This document shows, in pieces, positions 25,501 to 35,263 of a DNA stretch of 64,000 bases (within the stretch, counting starts at the first letter, position 1; each line of letters starts with the position of its first letter). The position numbers and the translations under genes are program-made. Where the stretch lies: positions 1,922,001 to 1,986,000 of the forward strand of contig NZ_CP109162.1 of NCBI RefSeq assembly GCF_035920445.1, written 5' to 3'. The notes beneath the pieces were generated by a model. That model had not been told where the DNA came from and did not search any database. It saw only the letters and a list, made by a program, of their open reading frames with translations. The stretch comes from Nocardia sp. NBC_01730. GTDB lineage: Bacteria; Actinomycetota; Actinomycetes; Mycobacteriales; Mycobacteriaceae.

Positions 25501-28500
25501 GCCGCACCGGCCGGGGCAAGCACGCCGCTGGCATGCGATACCCACTCACCGGCCTCGGAATCCCCATCGGCAACGACACGGGAGTGGATCCCGAACTGGC
25601 GTCGGCCCGCATCATCGGCAGGTTCGACCCCGAACTGAATATCGACCGCGGTGTCGTCGGCGAGCTCCAGCGGCTCTTCGAGCAGCAACTCCTCGACGAA
25701 CTCGGCGCCCAGCCGCGCGCCCGCGGTCAGCGCCATTTCCACGAAGCCGGTCCCGGGCAGTAGCACGGAATCGAACACCGCGTGGTCGGCGAGCCACGGA
25801 TGGGTCCGCAGCGCTACGCGTCCGGTGAACAGCCATTCGTCTTTTCCGGCGAGTTGCACGGCATTCGTCAGCAGCGGATGCCCGAGCGAGCCGGTCTGGA
25901 CATCGGTGTTCGGTTGTAGCCAGTACCGCTGGTGTTGGAAGGCGTAGGTCGGCAAAGCCACCCGAGCCGCGGTCGGAGTCAGCGCTTCCGCCGCTACCGC
26001 TATGCCGGTGCAGTGGGCGCGGGCCAATTCGAGGGTGATTTGTTCGGGCCCTCCGTGGCCGCGGCGCAGCGTGCCCAGCACGGCTATACGATCGGCCATA
26101 CCGACGGCCTCGGCTGTCGACTCGACTCCGATGGTCAGTACTGGATGTGGACTGACCTCGATGAACGCGTTCACTCCCGTGTCGATCAGTGCCTCGATCG
26201 ACTCGGCGAACCGTACCTGTTCCCGCAGCGCCCGATACCAGTATCGGGCGTCCAACGTCCGGGTGTCCAGGTAGTCGCCGACCACGGTCGAGAAGAACGG
26301 CACCGAACCCGACACCGGCGCAACCGGATCCAACTCCGCCGATATCCGTTCCCGGATCGACTCGACGGCTGTCGAATGTGATGCGTAGTCCACCGGGATC
26401 CGTTTTGCCCACACACCGTCGTCAGCGCACTCGGCCAAGAACTCGTCCACTGCCGATGCCTCGCCTGATACCACCACCTGTCCTGGACCGTTCACCGCCG
26501 CCACCGACAGTCGGTCCCCGAACCCGGTCAGACGCCGGCGGACCGTATCGACATCCGAGCCGACCGATGCCATGGCGCCGGAGCCGGCGAGTTGTTCTGC
26601 CACAGCCCGGGAACGCAGCGCTACTACCCGGGCACCGTCGGACAGCGAAAGTCCTCCGGCGACAACGGCGGCCGCGATCTCGCCTTGTGAGTGCCCGATC
26701 ACCGCCGCGGGCTCTACGCCGGTGGAGCGCCATAGCCGAGCCAAGGACACCATCACAGCGAACAGCGCCGGTTGCACCACATCCACTCGCTCCAGCGACG
26801 CGGCTTCGGGGTCTGCGCGCAGCACAGCGGTCAGCGACCAGTTCACGAATGGCGCCAAAGCCGCCTCGCACTCCGCGATCGACTCCGCGAACACCCCTCC
26901 CGCGGCCAGCAACTCGGCGCCCATTTCCTCCCACTGGCTTCCCTGTCCCGGAAACACGAACGCCACCCGCCGCGTCACAGCACGACCCGACACCACGCCA
27001 TCGGTGTCTCCGACGGACTCCGCCAACCTCGCGAGCCCGGCTTTCAAGTCGGCCGACTCCCGACCCACCACCGCAGCACGCCATTCCAACTGCGAACGAT
27101 GCCGCAACAACGAATGCGCCACATCCGCCGCACCCGCCTCCGGATGATCGACCAACCACTCCCGCAACCGATCCGCTTGGGCGTGCAGCGCCTCCTCGGA
27201 CCTCGCCGACACCAGCAACGGCACCACACTCGCCACAGCGGCAGGAACCGCGTCGGCGCGCGCGGTCCCGTCGACGGACGGAGCAACCGCCGTCGGTGCT
27301 TCCTCCACGATCACGTGCGCGTTGGTGCCGCTGATCCCGAACGACGACACCCCTGCACGGCGTACCCGCTCACCCGCGGGCCACGGCTCCGCTTCGGTCA
27401 GCAACCGCACCGATCCCGCCGACCAATCCACATGCGGACTCGGGGCGTCGACATGCAGCGTCCGCGGCAACAGTTCGTGGCGCAACGCCTGCACCATCTT
27501 GATCAGACCACCCACACCCGCGGCCGCTTGCGCGTGCCCGATATTCGATTTCAGCGACCCGATGCGCAGCGGCTCCCCGCGCTCCTGCCCGTAAGTCGAC
27601 ATCAATGCCTGTGCTTCGGTCGGATCGCCCAATGGCGTCCCGGTCCCGTGCGCCTCCACCGCATCCACGTCAGCAGACTCGAGACCCGCGTTCGCCAATG
27701 CCGCGGCAATCACCCGCTCCTGCGACAGGCCGTTCGGCGCGGAAAGCCCAGTCGACGCACCATCCTGATTCACCGCACTGCCACGGACCACAGCGAGAAC
27801 GTTGTGTCCCATCCGCTGCGCGTCCGACAACCGTTCCAACACCAATACACCCGCACCCTCCGACCACCCCACACCGTCGGCCGAGGCCGAAAACGACTTA
27901 CACCGACCGTCCCGCGACAAACCCCGCTGCCGGGAGAACTCCACGAACAGAAATGGCGTCGACATCACCGTCACGCCTCCGGCCAACACCAAGGAGCTAT
28001 CACCCTGCCGCAGGCTTTGACAGGCCAAATGTATCGCCACCAGCGACGACGAGCACGCCGTATCCACCGTCACCGCCGGGCCCTCCAAACCCAACGTGTA
28101 CGCCACCCGCCCCGACACCACACTGCCCGCCGAACCGATACCCGCGTATCCCTCGGCGACCGGACCCGCAGCCATGGACTTGTGCTGATAGTCCTGGTAC
28201 ATCACACCGGCGAAGACGCCGGTGTCGCTGCCCCGCAGCGACTCCGGATCGATCCCGGCATCCTCCAAGGCTTCCCATGACGCTTCCAACAACAACCGCT
28301 GCTGTGGATCCATTGCCGCAGCCTCACGCGGACCGATCCCGAAAAACCCCGCATCGAAATCACCCACACCACGCAGAAAACCACCCTCCCGCGTGTACAC
28401 CTTCCCGAACCGATCCGGATCCGGATCGAACAACCCCTCCACATCCCAACCCCGATCCACCGGAAACTCGCTCACAGCATCCGAACCGGACGCAACCAGA

Positions 28501-28685
28501 TCCCACAACTGCCCCGGCGATTCGACACCGCCCGGAAACCGGCAACTCATCCCCACGATCGCAATCGGCTCATTGAGCTTTTCCCGCAGCTGTGTCAGAT
28601 CGTCGCGAGTCGTCAGGAGCTCCACAGTGACCTTTTTCAGGTACTCCATCATGCGTTCGGACGAATCGCCAGTGCTTGTGTCCAT
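19560..28685 (-). CDS. Terminal modular type I polyketide synthase, two modules plus thioesterase; last module lacks an ACP
   Basis: This 3,041-residue PKS begins with a class-1 type docking coiled coil ([10 protein letters not shown], residues 15-24). First module: KS (Cys211), AT with GHSQGE (Ser666) and YASH, so methylmalonyl; DH with His968 and Asp1145 but Asp972 at the usual Gly of HxxxGxxxxP; KR with TGGSAGLG and LDD (B-type); ACP (Ser1734). Second module: KS (Cys1968), AT with GHSIGE (Ser2425) and HAFH, so malonyl. After the AT only about 25 residues of a DH start remain ([17 protein letters not shown]), joined directly to the last helix of an ACP ([14 protein letters not shown]); the phosphopantetheine Ser region, DH core and KR are missing. 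The thioesterase has Ser2871 in GYSAGG and His2991 in DADHFSII and looks complete. It must act last in the pathway although it is transcribed first. Its upstream docking partner is outside the window. Confidence 0.95.
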   Translation of the reverse strand: MDTSTGDSSERMMEYLKKVTVELLTTRDDLTQLREKLNEPIAIVGMSCRFPGGVESPGQLWDLVASGSDAVSEFPVDRGWDVEGLFDPDPDRFGKVYTREGGFLRGVGDFDAGFFGIGPREAAAMDPQQRLLLEASWEALEDAGIDPESLRGSDTGVFAGVMYQDYQHKSMAAGPVAEGYAGIGSAGSVVSGRVAYTLGLEGPAVTVDTACSSSLVAIHLACQSLRQGDSSLVLAGGVTVMSTPFLFVEFSRQRGLSRDGRCKSFSASADGVGWSEGAGVLVLERLSDAQRMGHNVLAVVRGSAVNQDGASTGLSAPNGLSQERVIAAALANAGLESADVDAVEAHGTGTPLGDPTEAQALMSTYGQERGEPLRIGSLKSNIGHAQAAAGVGGLIKMVQALRHELLPRTLHVDAPSPHVDWSAGSVRLLTEAEPWPAGERVRRAGVSSFGISGTNAHVIVEEAPTAVAPSVDGTARADAVPAAVASVVPLLVSARSEEALHAQADRLREWLVDHPEAGAADVAHSLLRHRSQLEWRAAVVGRESADLKAGLARLAESVGDTDGVVSGRAVTRRVAFVFPGQGSQWEEMGAELLAAGGVFAESIAECEAALAPFVNWSLTAVLRADPEAASLERVDVVQPALFAVMVSLARLWRSTGVEPAAVIGHSQGEIAAAVVAGGLSLSDGARVVALRSRAVAEQLAGSGAMASVGSDVDTVRRRLTGFGDRLSVAAVNGPGQVVVSGEASAVDEFLAECADDGVWAKRIPVDYASHSTAVESIRERISAELDPVAPVSGSVPFFSTVVGDYLDTRTLDARYWYRALREQVRFAESIEALIDTGVNAFIEVSPHPVLTIGVESTAEAVGMADRIAVLGTLRRGHGGPEQITLELARAHCTGIAVAAEALTPTAARVALPTYAFQHQRYWLQPNTDVQTGSLGHPLLTNAVQLAGKDEWLFTGRVALRTHPWLADHAVFDSVLLPGTGFVEMALTAGARLGAEFVEELLLEEPLELADDTAVDIQFGVEPADDAGRRQFGIHSRVVADGDSEAGEWVSHASGVLAPAGAAVPAWIESERHGSVSEEWPPAGADPVPTGGLYGHLAELGFGYGPAFQGVGSVWRDGDDLLAEASLPADAGDQALSFGIHPALLDSAFHAAIEGLASDMPSGRLPLPFSFTGARLHRAGVSAIRVRLVRLDAERVRVVALDHAGAPVLSLESLTARPVDAKVLNSGFGRRASLSDVEWVSVSSRPIGVVRSMVVLDAGHVVGADVRADLAELLDSEVMPEVVVWSPVGHGSIGGDDDDVAVRTRAWVHSALELLRTWQAQERSSGSRLVVLTRGAMGMPGELSDPAGAAVWGLVRSAQSEYPGRFVLVDVGVDEDVTVDVVAAVVGSDEPQLAVRDGRLRVPRLRRQLRPALATRSPLGTGAVLITGGSAGLGAVVARHVVDTYGVRRLVLVSRRGERGEGVAGLVSDLTAAGAQVRVVACDVSDRAAVAALLAELPNEFAPSAVIHSAGVLDDGTIETLTGEQVDRVLAPKVDAAWHLHELTKDRDLSAFVLFSSAAGVVGLPGQGNYAAANAFLDALAWRRRAAGLPALSIAWGAWNQGVGMTSGLDGAAMARLGRMGVRPLETADGLALFDHAIGAAAPAVIGTEFDTEALSVQARAGSLPHILHSIVAVPVRRAADTSGTLKRRLGAARAGEREAIVLEVVREQVAGVLGHISSEVIDPTAPFTELGFDSMAGLEFRNRLAKAIGVQLPSALVFDHPTAAAVAAFVQSRIGEMDADAGRDVARPARRIRTDEPIAIVGMSCRFPGGVESPGQLWDLVASGSDAVSEFPVDRGWDVEGLFDPDPDRFGKVYTREGGFLRGVGDFDAGFFGIGPREAAAMDPQQRLLLEASWEALEDAGIDPVSLRGSDTGVFTGVSYQDYEQVAKAAGQIAEGYVGTGSARSMASGRVAYTLGLEGPAVTVDTACSSSLVAIHLACQSLRQGDSSLVLAGGVTVMSTPFLFVEFSRQRGLSRDGRCKSFSASADGVGWSEGAGVLVLERLSDAQRMGHNVLAVVRGSAVNQDGASTGLSAPNGLSQERVIAAALANAGLESADVDAVEAHGTGTPLGDPTEAQALMSTYGQERGEPLRIGSLKSNIGHAQAAAGVGGLIKMVQALRHELLPRTLHVDAPSPHVDWSAGSVRLLTEAEPWPAGERVRRAGVSSFGISGTNAHVIVEEAPAGPERAVGPVSAGDSPVGSPMVPLLVSGKSEEGLRAQAARLREWLAVHPEAEPVNVAYSLLTTRARLDWRGAVVAGDRDAMLAGLADLAAGSAAPGVAEGTPVRGKVAFLFTGQGSQRVGMGAGLYAAFPVFASAFDELCAEFDRLLESLLPGVSLKDIVFGAAGADLVHRTEFAQPALFAFEVALFRLLESFGIIPDVLIGHSIGELVAAYTAGLWSMADACALVVARGRLVGALSAGGAMLAAAISEERAVQVVAGFGGQLSIAAVNGPSSVELSGDEDAIEKLETMLAAEKVATSRLRVGHAFHSAAMDPILPEFEAVAERLSYDRALLPVVSNVFGMVGGAAFAEPGYWVGHVRDTVRYAHGVDALLDLGVRRFLELGPDTVLARMTRQCLPEDLGSTSLVAAAGCRGVDEVTQLLTLLAHAHNAGIDVDWGPVFAGRAPIRASLPTYAFARQRYWLNADAPVVAGGVGHSVTADAVQVVGEDELPTPLAFDHPTTQALDYLRFRMPEARAVESALRGGLTNLFLAARRRGQVGATIPMLLESAKLAETFTTAAELPAKPTPIPLSRGTTRPSLIFVPSFVVGTGPHQFARLARALGRDRAIAALRLPGTRPGELLPGSLDALLDCLATTVEDVGGGAPVVLVGYSAGGAIAQALAHRLEKSGRSPAAVISVDPYAPDDAEQRRRATVSAIETVLDIGHEMTEIDDHGLVAMAKYMQIFDEQRSVPPIAAPTLSLRASTPLPGMDRIERVPTWLHAGETVEIDADHFSIIGANCTVVAEEIRRWLEAKVGAMAGPDMAVADPAADAHKRESAMRGK
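22028..22844 (-). repeat. Near-identical KS tract, copy in second module of the terminal PKS
   Basis: About 815 bases covering most of the second-module KS are almost letter-for-letter the same as 27299-28115 (constant offset 5,271). I saw one mismatch inside (22323 versus 27594). The identity includes synonymous positions. A second block, about 22963-23290 versus 28234-28561, is also about 97% alike, while the 120 bases between the blocks differ clearly. Confidence 0.9.
27299..28115 (-). repeat. Near-identical KS tract, copy in first module of the terminal PKS
   Basis: Partner of the tract at 22028-22844. The patchwork of identical and divergent blocks within one KS pair suggests gene conversion between the two modules rather than a simple recent duplication, because the AT domains that follow are of different types (methylmalonyl here, malonyl in the other). 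Confidence 0.9.
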
Positions 28686-28759
28686 GTCTCACATCCAGTG
28701 GTATTTCGAAGTTGCCAAAGCCGCCCGGTGGAGCGAGCAGCGACGCAGGCCCACCCCAG

Positions 28760-29302
28760 CTACGTTTTTCGTTCGGGTGTCGATGACAAGGCGGCGAGTC
28801 GAAGAGTCGGCCGGCCACGGCCAGTTCTCGGCGCAAAGTGTCGCAGCCCAGCAACCGCGGGCGCGCGATGTATCGGGAAGCCATCCGCCATCGATTGCCA
28901 TTCGACCGAGTCGGAACCAGAAAGCTGCAACGCTCGCAAAAAATCTTGCCGGCGCTCGGTGCAGCGAAAAGACGGTTCAACACGTAGGCTGCGCACCGTT
29001 ATCGTGAGATCGGACGAACCAGGCTGCGCCGAAAACGAACCGGCGACTGTGGTCGCCGTCAATCGCTGTCGCAGCGCGGCAATGGTCTTGCCGGACAGTC
29101 CGGCCGAGGCCGCCTTCCGCAACTGCTCGAGCAGCTGCGCCAGCAGACCGACATGCCAAGAGTTCGCACTGTCGACCGGGTCGGTATCCGATCCGCGGAC
29201 TCGCTCGACGGCGACTTCTGATGACGGTCCTTGAAGGACAGCGGCTCGACGACGCACTTCGACAGCGACAGATTGATCGACAGCCAACGAGCCGTGGTCC
29301 AT
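28760..29302 (-). CDS. Unrecognised 180-residue protein upstream of the PKS genes
   Basis: I do not recognise this gene. It opens at ATG 29302 with AAAGGAAG about nine bases before, and ends 74 bases before the terminal PKS gene on the same strand, so it could head the PKS transcript. The first half is plausible protein: an acidic start, then an amphipathic stretch around LLAQLLEQLRKAASAGLSG. The second half is rich in Arg, Ser and Pro and looks less like a real domain, so the true gene may be shorter or decayed. There is no signal peptide or membrane segment. An upstream in-frame start at 29368 exists but has no clear ribosome site. Confidence 0.4.
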   Translation of the reverse strand: MDHGSLAVDQSVAVEVRRRAAVLQGPSSEVAVERVRGSDTDPVDSANSWHVGLLAQLLEQLRKAASAGLSGKTIAALRQRLTATTVAGSFSAQPGSSDLTITVRSLRVEPSFRCTERRQDFLRALQLSGSDSVEWQSMADGFPIHRAPAVAGLRHFAPRTGRGRPTLRLAALSSTPERKT

Positions 29303-29917
29303 GGGCGAACACTTCCTTTCACTGCAGCGAAAGGGTGCCGACAACGTCATAGGTAACCGACGGGACACCTGCGGCAGGTGCCCTACCTCCCCCCGCCCAG
29401 AAGACGAAATCAGTGCTCATTCGGTATCTCTCTCCGCCAAGCAAGCCGCAAGGCACGTCCAAGTTGCCTGCTGGACGTCAGCCTGCCAGCCGAATCAGCT
29501 CCTCGCAACCGGTGCACTCCTGTCCGACGGCACACCGTTCACCGGTATCGACGCGACTCCTGACCGTGGACTGGGGACTGCCAGACAGGCGGCATGCACG
29601 ACAACAGTCAGCGCGCGAGCCTACCCACAGCATCGGCATGGCTACCCGAGGCGAACACCCCGAACAACAGGGCACTCAGCACCCAGCGCAGACACCGCGC
29701 TGACGGAAGGTGCAGCAGGTCGCACGTGCGATGGCGTCCGGCTCCAACCCCCCGCCCACAGCGGGACGGCACAAATCCTCGTAGCCAGTCGCAACGGGGA
29801 TCCTCGGCGACGAGCCGCGCCATCGCGGTCAGCCCAATCCGATTGGGGATGTTCCCGTTTCCGAACGGGCCGTTCAACGGCATTGCGCACGTCGAGGCTG
29901 GTTACTACGTTCGTCCC
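29303..29917. other. Divergent intergenic region, no gene supported
   Basis: These 615 bases separate the minus-strand PKS side from plus-strand fadH and should hold promoters for both. I see no convincing coding frame, no clear operator and no strong hairpin. A 77-base stretch at 29670-29746 has tRNA-like spacing but fails as a tRNA. Confidence 0.5.
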
Positions 29918-31948
29918 ATGAGTTCAGCTTTTCCGCGCTTGCTGTCGCCGCTCCGGGTGGGGCGCGTCATGCTGCGCAATCGCGTGGTGATGGGTTCGAT
30001 GCACACCGGCCTCGAGGACCGAGATTGGCACATCGACCGACTGGCCGCTTTCTTCGCCGAACGAGCCCGCGGCGGCGTCGGCCTGATCGTCACCGGCGGA
30101 TGCTCGCCCAATCGCGAAGGCTGGGTGTGGCCGTTCGCCCGCGGGATGATCACCGAGGCCGACGCCGAGCGACACCGCGTGATCACTGCGGCGGTACACG
30201 AGGCGGGCGCCAAGATCGCATTGCAGATCCTGCACGGGGGCCGTGATTCGCGTGTTCCGAACAATGTGGCGCCCTCGGCCGTGATGTCGCTGCTCACCGT
30301 TTTCGAGCCTCGGGCATTGTCCGAAAAGGATATCGAATCGACGATCGCCGACCATGTGCGCTGCGCGGAGTTGGCGAAATCAGCCGGATACGACGGAATC
30401 GAGCTGATGGGCGGCGAGGGCTTCCTGATCAATCAGTTCCTCGCGCCACGCACCAACACCCGATCCGATAATTGGGGTGGTTCGGCGGCCAATCGACGAC
30501 GGTTTCCCGTCGAGATCGTCACCCGGACACGGGCCGCAGTGGGCGACGACTTCTTTATCATGTTCCGGATGTCCATGGCCGAATTCGTCGAAAACGGACA
30601 GACCTTCGAAGAGATCATCGCGCTGGCGAAGGAATTGGAATCAGCCGGGGTGGATATCATCAACACCGGCATCGGCTGGCACGAGTCGCGAGTGCCGACC
30701 ATCGCCACCTCGGTGCCGCGCGCGGCGTTCGTCGGTTACACCGCCAGACTCAAAGCGCACGTGACCATCCCGGTGTGTGCGTCGAATCGGATCAACATGC
30801 CCGAGGTCGCCGAGGAGATCCTGGCGCGGGGCGATGCGGACCTCATCTCTGTGGCCCGTCCGCTGCTGGCCGACCCGGAATGGGTGAACAAGGCCGCCGA
30901 ATCCCGGGTCGACGAGATCAACACCTGCATCGCATGCAACCAGGCCTGCCTCGACCACACTTTCACCAGGCAAACCGTGTCCTGCCTGGTGAATCCACGC
31001 GCCTGCCACGAAACGCTGCTGCAGCTGCTGCCCACCCGCCGCGCCAAACGTGTCGCCGTCGTCGGCGCCGGCCCCGCGGGACTGTCTGCCGCGATCGGGC
31101 TGGCCGAGCGCGGTCACCACGTCGAGCTCTTCGAAGCCGACGACAGGATCGGCGGCCAGTTCGACCTGGCTCGCCGCATTCCCGGCAAAGAGGAGTTCAA
31201 CGAGTCGATCCGGTACTTCCATCGAAAGCTCGAACTCACCGGTGTCGCAGTGCATTTGAATATCCGGGTCACCGCCGAACAGCTTGCCGCGGGCGACTGG
31301 GACGAGGTTGTGCTGGCGACCGGTGTTCGCCCCGACACACCCGACATCCTGGGAATCGATCACCCGATGGTGCTGTCCTACCCGGAACTGATCCGGAAGG
31401 AGCGGCCCGTCGGCAAGCGCGTCGCAGTCATCGGCGCGGGCGGGATCGGTTTCGATGTCAGCGAATTCCTCACGGCCGCCGGTCACAGCCCGCTGAAACT
31501 CGAGGAGTGGCAGGACGAGTGGGGCATCACCCACGACGCCCACACTCCTGGACAATTGACAAGGCCCAAACGCTCCCCAGCCCTCCGGGATGTGTCACTG
31601 CTGCAACGGAAGTCGGGCGCATTCGGAACGACCCTCGGCACCTCGACCGGATGGATCCATCGCGCCGCTCTCGAAGCGAAGGGAGTCGAGCAGATCGGCC
31701 GGGTCAACTATGAGCGGATCGACGATAGCGGGCTGCACATCAGCTTCGGCAAGAGCCGGGAAGGGCGGCGCGTTATCGACGTCGACAACGTGATCGTATG
31801 CGCCGGCCAAGAATCCGTCCGAGACCTGAAAGATCCGCTCGAAACCCGCGGCACGCGTGTACATCTCATAGGCGGCGCCGACGAGGCCGCCGGAATCGAC
31901 GCCAAACGCGCCATCGACCAAGGCACCCGCCTCGCCGCCGCGATCTGA
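29918..31948 (+). CDS. fadH: NADPH-dependent 2,4-dienoyl-CoA reductase (FadH type)
   Basis: Reduces 2,4-dienoyl-CoA during beta-oxidation of unsaturated fatty acids, using NADPH, FAD, FMN and a 4Fe-4S cluster in the cytoplasm. The 676-residue product matches the usual length (about 670). Residues 1-330 form the FMN-binding TIM barrel of the old-yellow-enzyme group (substrate-side motifs GYDGIELMGGEG and TGIGWHESR). The cluster ligands are Cys337, Cys340, Cys344 and Cys356. Two Rossmann motifs follow: VVGAGPAGLSAAIG near 380 for FAD and VIGAGGIGFDVSEF near 505 for NADPH. The frame is open further upstream, but homology starts at ATG 29918 (MSSAFPRLLSPLRVG), so I chose that. It appears to be a single-gene unit unrelated to the PKS. 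The family is certain; the exact substrate could be another enoyl or dienoyl compound. Confidence 0.93.
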   Translation: MSSAFPRLLSPLRVGRVMLRNRVVMGSMHTGLEDRDWHIDRLAAFFAERARGGVGLIVTGGCSPNREGWVWPFARGMITEADAERHRVITAAVHEAGAKIALQILHGGRDSRVPNNVAPSAVMSLLTVFEPRALSEKDIESTIADHVRCAELAKSAGYDGIELMGGEGFLINQFLAPRTNTRSDNWGGSAANRRRFPVEIVTRTRAAVGDDFFIMFRMSMAEFVENGQTFEEIIALAKELESAGVDIINTGIGWHESRVPTIATSVPRAAFVGYTARLKAHVTIPVCASNRINMPEVAEEILARGDADLISVARPLLADPEWVNKAAESRVDEINTCIACNQACLDHTFTRQTVSCLVNPRACHETLLQLLPTRRAKRVAVVGAGPAGLSAAIGLAERGHHVELFEADDRIGGQFDLARRIPGKEEFNESIRYFHRKLELTGVAVHLNIRVTAEQLAAGDWDEVVLATGVRPDTPDILGIDHPMVLSYPELIRKERPVGKRVAVIGAGGIGFDVSEFLTAAGHSPLKLEEWQDEWGITHDAHTPGQLTRPKRSPALRDVSLLQRKSGAFGTTLGTSTGWIHRAALEAKGVEQIGRVNYERIDDSGLHISFGKSREGRRVIDVDNVIVCAGQESVRDLKDPLETRGTRVHLIGGADEAAGIDAKRAIDQGTRLAAAI

Positions 31949-32118
31949 AAACAGTGGGCAAGCACCTACTTCGAGACTTCTTACCGAGGTTCCGCGACCG
32001 ATGTAGCGAATAGTCTGCGAATCTGACGGTTGACGTGGGGTAATGCGCCGTCACCTGTGGTGATCGCGGGTAACTATGTGATGGCGGGGTGGCCGGTCAG
32101 TCGATGGTGGGGTGCAGG

Positions 32119-32565
32119 TCATCCCGCGCTACCCGCGATGTTGGTGTTGTGAACGGAGCAGACCCACCAGCTGCCATTCCTTTCGGTGAAGACCCATGTG
32201 CCGCGGTTGGTTACCGAGAACTCCGGCGTCTGCAGCGCCTGCTCGACGTTGACGATCACATGCCCACCGGCGAGGAACCGTATAGCAAGAATTTCGTAGC
32301 GCGCCTCGGCATCCGGACTGTCCCGCAAGCCAGCCAAATGATAGGCGTGCAGGTCGTCCCAGTTCTGGAAGATGACGCCCGCCGGGTTGATGAAGACGAC
32401 ATCGTCGGTGAAGACGCTGTCGAAGGCGGTGGCGTCCTTTGCCACGAGGGCGGCCTCCAGCCGCTCGAACACCTTCGCGATCTCGGCGGCCGCGTCCTGA
32501 TCCGTCTTGTCGAGTGCGGCTCTGGGCCGCTGCTTGTTGTCTGTAGTTACCTCATCGACCGTCAT
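32119..32565 (-). CDS. SgcJ/EcaC-family SnoaL-like protein
   Basis: A 148-residue protein of the SnoaL-like/DUF4440 cone fold, in the subgroup named SgcJ/EcaC. Visible signs are the N-terminal helix with FERLEAALVAKDATAF, the strand FTDDVVFINPAG, and the C-terminal strands ending GTWVFTERNGSWWV then HNTN. Members are small cytoplasmic proteins linked to oxidoreductase or isomerase-like roles in secondary metabolism and stress, but most have no known reaction. ATG 32565 is chosen because the fold begins shortly after it; the frame runs further upstream with no protein-like sequence. It faces fadH tail to tail across 170 bases. No partner gene suggests a pathway. Confidence 0.8.
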   Translation of the reverse strand: MTVDEVTTDNKQRPRAALDKTDQDAAAEIAKVFERLEAALVAKDATAFDSVFTDDVVFINPAGVIFQNWDDLHAYHLAGLRDSPDAEARYEILAIRFLAGGHVIVNVEQALQTPEFSVTNRGTWVFTERNGSWWVCSVHNTNIAGSAG

Positions 32566-33115
32566 CCGCTCACCGTAGGACGTGCCGCCCCGCCGCAGAG
32601 GCGCAGTGCGCTTTCCAAGCACAGCGCCACTGCCTCCTGGGTGGTGAGGCGCGGCAAGGATTCTCTGTTGACGGAGGAGAAGCTCAGGGACAGGTGGACG
32701 GAGCCGTGTGCCATTGAGAATTGTTGTCGGTGCACCAGCAGGCTCTCTTTCCCGACCGTTGAGCGCTTGGCACTTCCGCCGAACCTGCTCCCATCGTGCC
32801 GTAGGCCCCCGCGGACCCACCGTCAGTACTTCGCCGGCTCCCCGACCTCGTAGGCCCGGACCGGCGGGCCGGTTCCGGCCCCGTGAGAGTGGTTCTGGAA
32901 TATGGTGGTGCGCAGAGCGTTTGCCTGACGCGGGGGAGAACCCGGCTCGGCGGGTGTGCGGCGTCACATCTTCCCGGCACATAGACCGTCGAGCTTCATC
33001 CTTGCGGTTTACTAGGCGAGTGTGTGATGTCTTCGGGGGGCCCGCTGCTCGGGCCGATAGAGTCAGTCGGCAAGAAACTGTCGATCGAAACCGTCGAGCT
33101 ACAGGAGGATGGCCG
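32566..33115. other. Divergent intergenic region, no gene supported
   Basis: About 550 bases between the SgcJ-like gene and the mycolyltransferase gene. Frames on both strands give only Arg/Pro-rich shadow translations. The right end holds the ribosome site of the next gene. I see no clear dyad or terminator. Confidence 0.5.
33103..33108 (+). promoter_or_regulatory. Ribosome binding site fixing a GTG start
   Basis: AGGAGG lies seven bases before GTG 33116. It decides the start of the mycolyltransferase gene against the later ATG at 33176, which has no such site. Confidence 0.85.
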
Positions 33116-34222
33116 GTGCGGCATGGCGGTTCAGGCTCGTCTTCTGCGGTGCGGCTCGATAGCCCGCGCCTCCCGATGCGGTGGGTTGCCGAGATGGTTG
33201 CGCCTGCAGTGGTGATACTGGGGGCCCTGGCAATGGTGCCCGGGGTGGCCCTCGCGGAGCCGCCGACGTCCGGCACGAATACCGGGTCGTCTGATGGTTA
33301 CCAAGCCCCCGCAGAGAGCGCCGACCTTCCGGCGCGGCCGGTCATCGACCGTATCGAGCCGATCACCGACCGTTGGCTGCGGGTATACGTGAAATCGCCG
33401 GCGATGAACCGTGTCGTGCAGGTACAGGTACTCCTGCCTGCCGACCGTAGCCGGCCGCGATCCACCCTGTACATGCTCGACGGCCGCGGTGCTCCCGAGA
33501 ACGCCAGTAGCTGGATCGAGCACGGTCATGCCGTGGAATTCTTTGCCGACAAGAACGTCAACGTCGTGCTCACCACCGGCGGTCCGGCCAATCTCTACAC
33601 CGACTGGCAGCGCCACGATCCTGTGCTGGGCACCAACAAATGGGAGACGTTCCTCACCCGCGAACTGCCGCCGCTGATCGACGCACAGTTCGAAGGCACC
33701 AGGCGTAACGGGATCCAGGGGGTCTCGATGGGCGCCGAAGCAGCGATGATGCTCACATTCCGAACACCGGGCCTGTACTCCGTCGTCGCGGCCCACAGCG
33801 GTTGCTACACCGTCGCCTCCGGCACCGGTCAAGCTCAAGCCCGCGCGATCGTCAAAACCTACGGCGGCAACCCGGACAATATGTTCGGCACACTCACCGA
33901 CCCCGACTGGCGCGCCCACGACGTCATGACGCACGCGGAAGCCTTGCGCGGTACCAGAATCTACCTGTCCAGCGGTAGCGGAATCCCTGGAGAACACGAC
34001 GTGCCCGGCCAAGTCGAGCTTCCCGACGCCATCACCGTTGGAGGCCCTCTCGAAACCGGAGCCTACGAATGCGCTCGCGCACTCGGGAACCGACTGGCAC
34101 AGTTACAGATTCCGGCGACGGTGAATCTGCGGCCCACCGGCACACACTCCTGGCCGTACTGGGCAGACGAACTGTCCCGGTCGTGGCCGACCATCGCCGA
34201 AGCACTCGACAACAACCACTGA
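33116..34222 (+). CDS. Secreted antigen-85-type mycolyltransferase
   Basis: Transfers mycolic acids between trehalose mycolates or onto arabinogalactan outside the membrane. The 368-residue product starts at GTG 33116 behind a strong AGGAGG. A long Arg-containing N region leads to a hydrophobic core (APAVVILGALAMV) and a likely signal-peptidase site at VALA-EPP. The mature part has the alpha/beta-hydrolase fold of the FbpA/esterase D group: nucleophile Ser204 in GVSMGAEA, and His344 in GTHSWPYW, the HSW form typical of antigen 85 proteins. It is flanked by a lipoprotein gene in the same direction. Its presence argues for a mycolate-bearing host. Whether the acceptor is trehalose, arabinan or another glycan cannot be read from the sequence. 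Confidence 0.88.
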   Translation: MRHGGSGSSSAVRLDSPRLPMRWVAEMVAPAVVILGALAMVPGVALAEPPTSGTNTGSSDGYQAPAESADLPARPVIDRIEPITDRWLRVYVKSPAMNRVVQVQVLLPADRSRPRSTLYMLDGRGAPENASSWIEHGHAVEFFADKNVNVVLTTGGPANLYTDWQRHDPVLGTNKWETFLTRELPPLIDAQFEGTRRNGIQGVSMGAEAAMMLTFRTPGLYSVVAAHSGCYTVASGTGQAQARAIVKTYGGNPDNMFGTLTDPDWRAHDVMTHAEALRGTRIYLSSGSGIPGEHDVPGQVELPDAITVGGPLETGAYECARALGNRLAQLQIPATVNLRPTGTHSWPYWADELSRSWPTIAEALDNNH

Positions 34223-34527
34223 CTGATTACTGGGTAGCCGCCGACGTCTCGACCACAACCGATGGACAGATCCCCAGAAGTGGACTCGATGAGGCAAAGC
34301 GGTCCCTGAGTCACACCAGCTGCGGTGACGACACCGATCCTGTCAGCCGGCCCCGGACCGGCCATCACCAACACCAGCAGGTGGGCCGCGTGTTGGGAGC
34401 ACGGTCCCGCTCATTGAGCGGCATGATGAGGATCGGCGCCGGTTTGCGGTTCAGCGCCGACCTCGGCTGCGCCGCAAAGCAACTGGACGCGGGCGACGGG
34501 TGGCGTCCATGTGGAAGTGTGGGCAGT
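34223..34527. other. Intergenic region, no gene supported
   Basis: A 305-base gap between two plus-strand genes for cell-envelope proteins. No dyad, terminator or promoter box is obvious to me. Confidence 0.4.
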
Positions 34528-35079
34528 ATGTCGCATCGACTCCGAAACATCAGACCCCGCCGCGCAATCCGTCCGCGCGGCGCGGTGACCGTCGCGGTCT
34601 TCGCAGTCACCACACTGGCAATGTCCGGGTGCGGCGAGTCGCAATTGGAGTCCATGAAGGTCGGCGACTGCGGCTATTTCACGCGGGGCCAAGCGAACCG
34701 TGCGTGGGACCTGCAGCGCCGCAGCTGCAGCGACCCAGAGGCCGCGCTGGTCGTCGTGCGCGACGCCTCGACCCTAGAGTGCCCTGACCACTCGTTCAGC
34801 TGGTCCTCCCAGGGGAAGTCGAGCAAGACACGCTACGTCTGCACCCATCTGAACGCTCAGGTCGGTGACTGCTTCAACGACCCGAAGAACGAGTACGGGC
34901 ACCTGTACCGGTTGCGGAAGGTGCCGTGCTCGACGCCGGGGGTCTACCAGGTGAACACCCGCGTCGAGAGCCACGACTACGGGGTCTGCCACACCGCCGA
35001 CAGCAGGTACAACAAGACCACCGGCGTCGAGCACAAGCAGCCGCCGGTGTCGTTCTGCCTGCATCGCGTCGGTACCTGA
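34528..35079 (+). CDS. Putative lipoprotein (LppU-like)
   Basis: A 183-residue exported protein. An Arg-rich N region (RNIRPRRAIRPRG) is followed by a hydrophobic core and a lipobox ending MSGC, so Cys about 35 should be lipid-modified and anchor it on the outer face of the membrane. The mature part has six further Cys, possibly in disulfides, and begins with the phrase ESMKVGDCG, which recalls the mycobacterial LppU group whose job is unknown. ATG 34528 is used because the signal peptide begins there, with a weak GGAAG nearby; the frame is open upstream without protein-like content. It lies after the mycolyltransferase but 305 bases away, so it may have its own promoter. Confidence 0.75.
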   Translation: MSHRLRNIRPRRAIRPRGAVTVAVFAVTTLAMSGCGESQLESMKVGDCGYFTRGQANRAWDLQRRSCSDPEAALVVVRDASTLECPDHSFSWSSQGKSSKTRYVCTHLNAQVGDCFNDPKNEYGHLYRLRKVPCSTPGVYQVNTRVESHDYGVCHTADSRYNKTTGVEHKQPPVSFCLHRVGT

Positions 35080-35263
35080 CGACATCGCCTGCGACCAGCG
35101 AACAGCCGATGGCGCGCACCGTCGATGCACGGAGTCATGTCGCTCTGAGTGCGCTCTGGGCGGGCACCCAGATAGTTCTTTGGGTGCGTCGTGATGAACT
35201 TCCGATCAGCCGCACGGCAGCGCGTTGAACAGCTGCGCACGTTTCGGGTACTGCGGCGGACGG

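Noticed and set aside
29670..29746. A 77-base stretch spaced like a tRNA (D-arm-like start, TCCGGCTCCA end)
   Set aside because: Acceptor, anticodon and T stems do not pair and the TTC loop consensus is absent. At most it is a chance or badly decayed sequence.
29594..29917. An N-terminal extension of the fadH frame
   Set aside because: Residues before MSSAFPRLLSPLRVG have no similarity to the enzyme family and look non-coding.
32051..32063. A short hairpin TCACC-TGT-GGTGA between fadH and the SgcJ-like gene as a terminator
   Set aside because: A five-base stem without a U-tract is too weak to call.
32566..33276. A long upstream extension of the SgcJ-like frame on the minus strand
   Set aside because: The extension is low-complexity Arg/Pro/Gly sequence that overlaps the ribosome site and signal peptide of the divergent mycolyltransferase gene.
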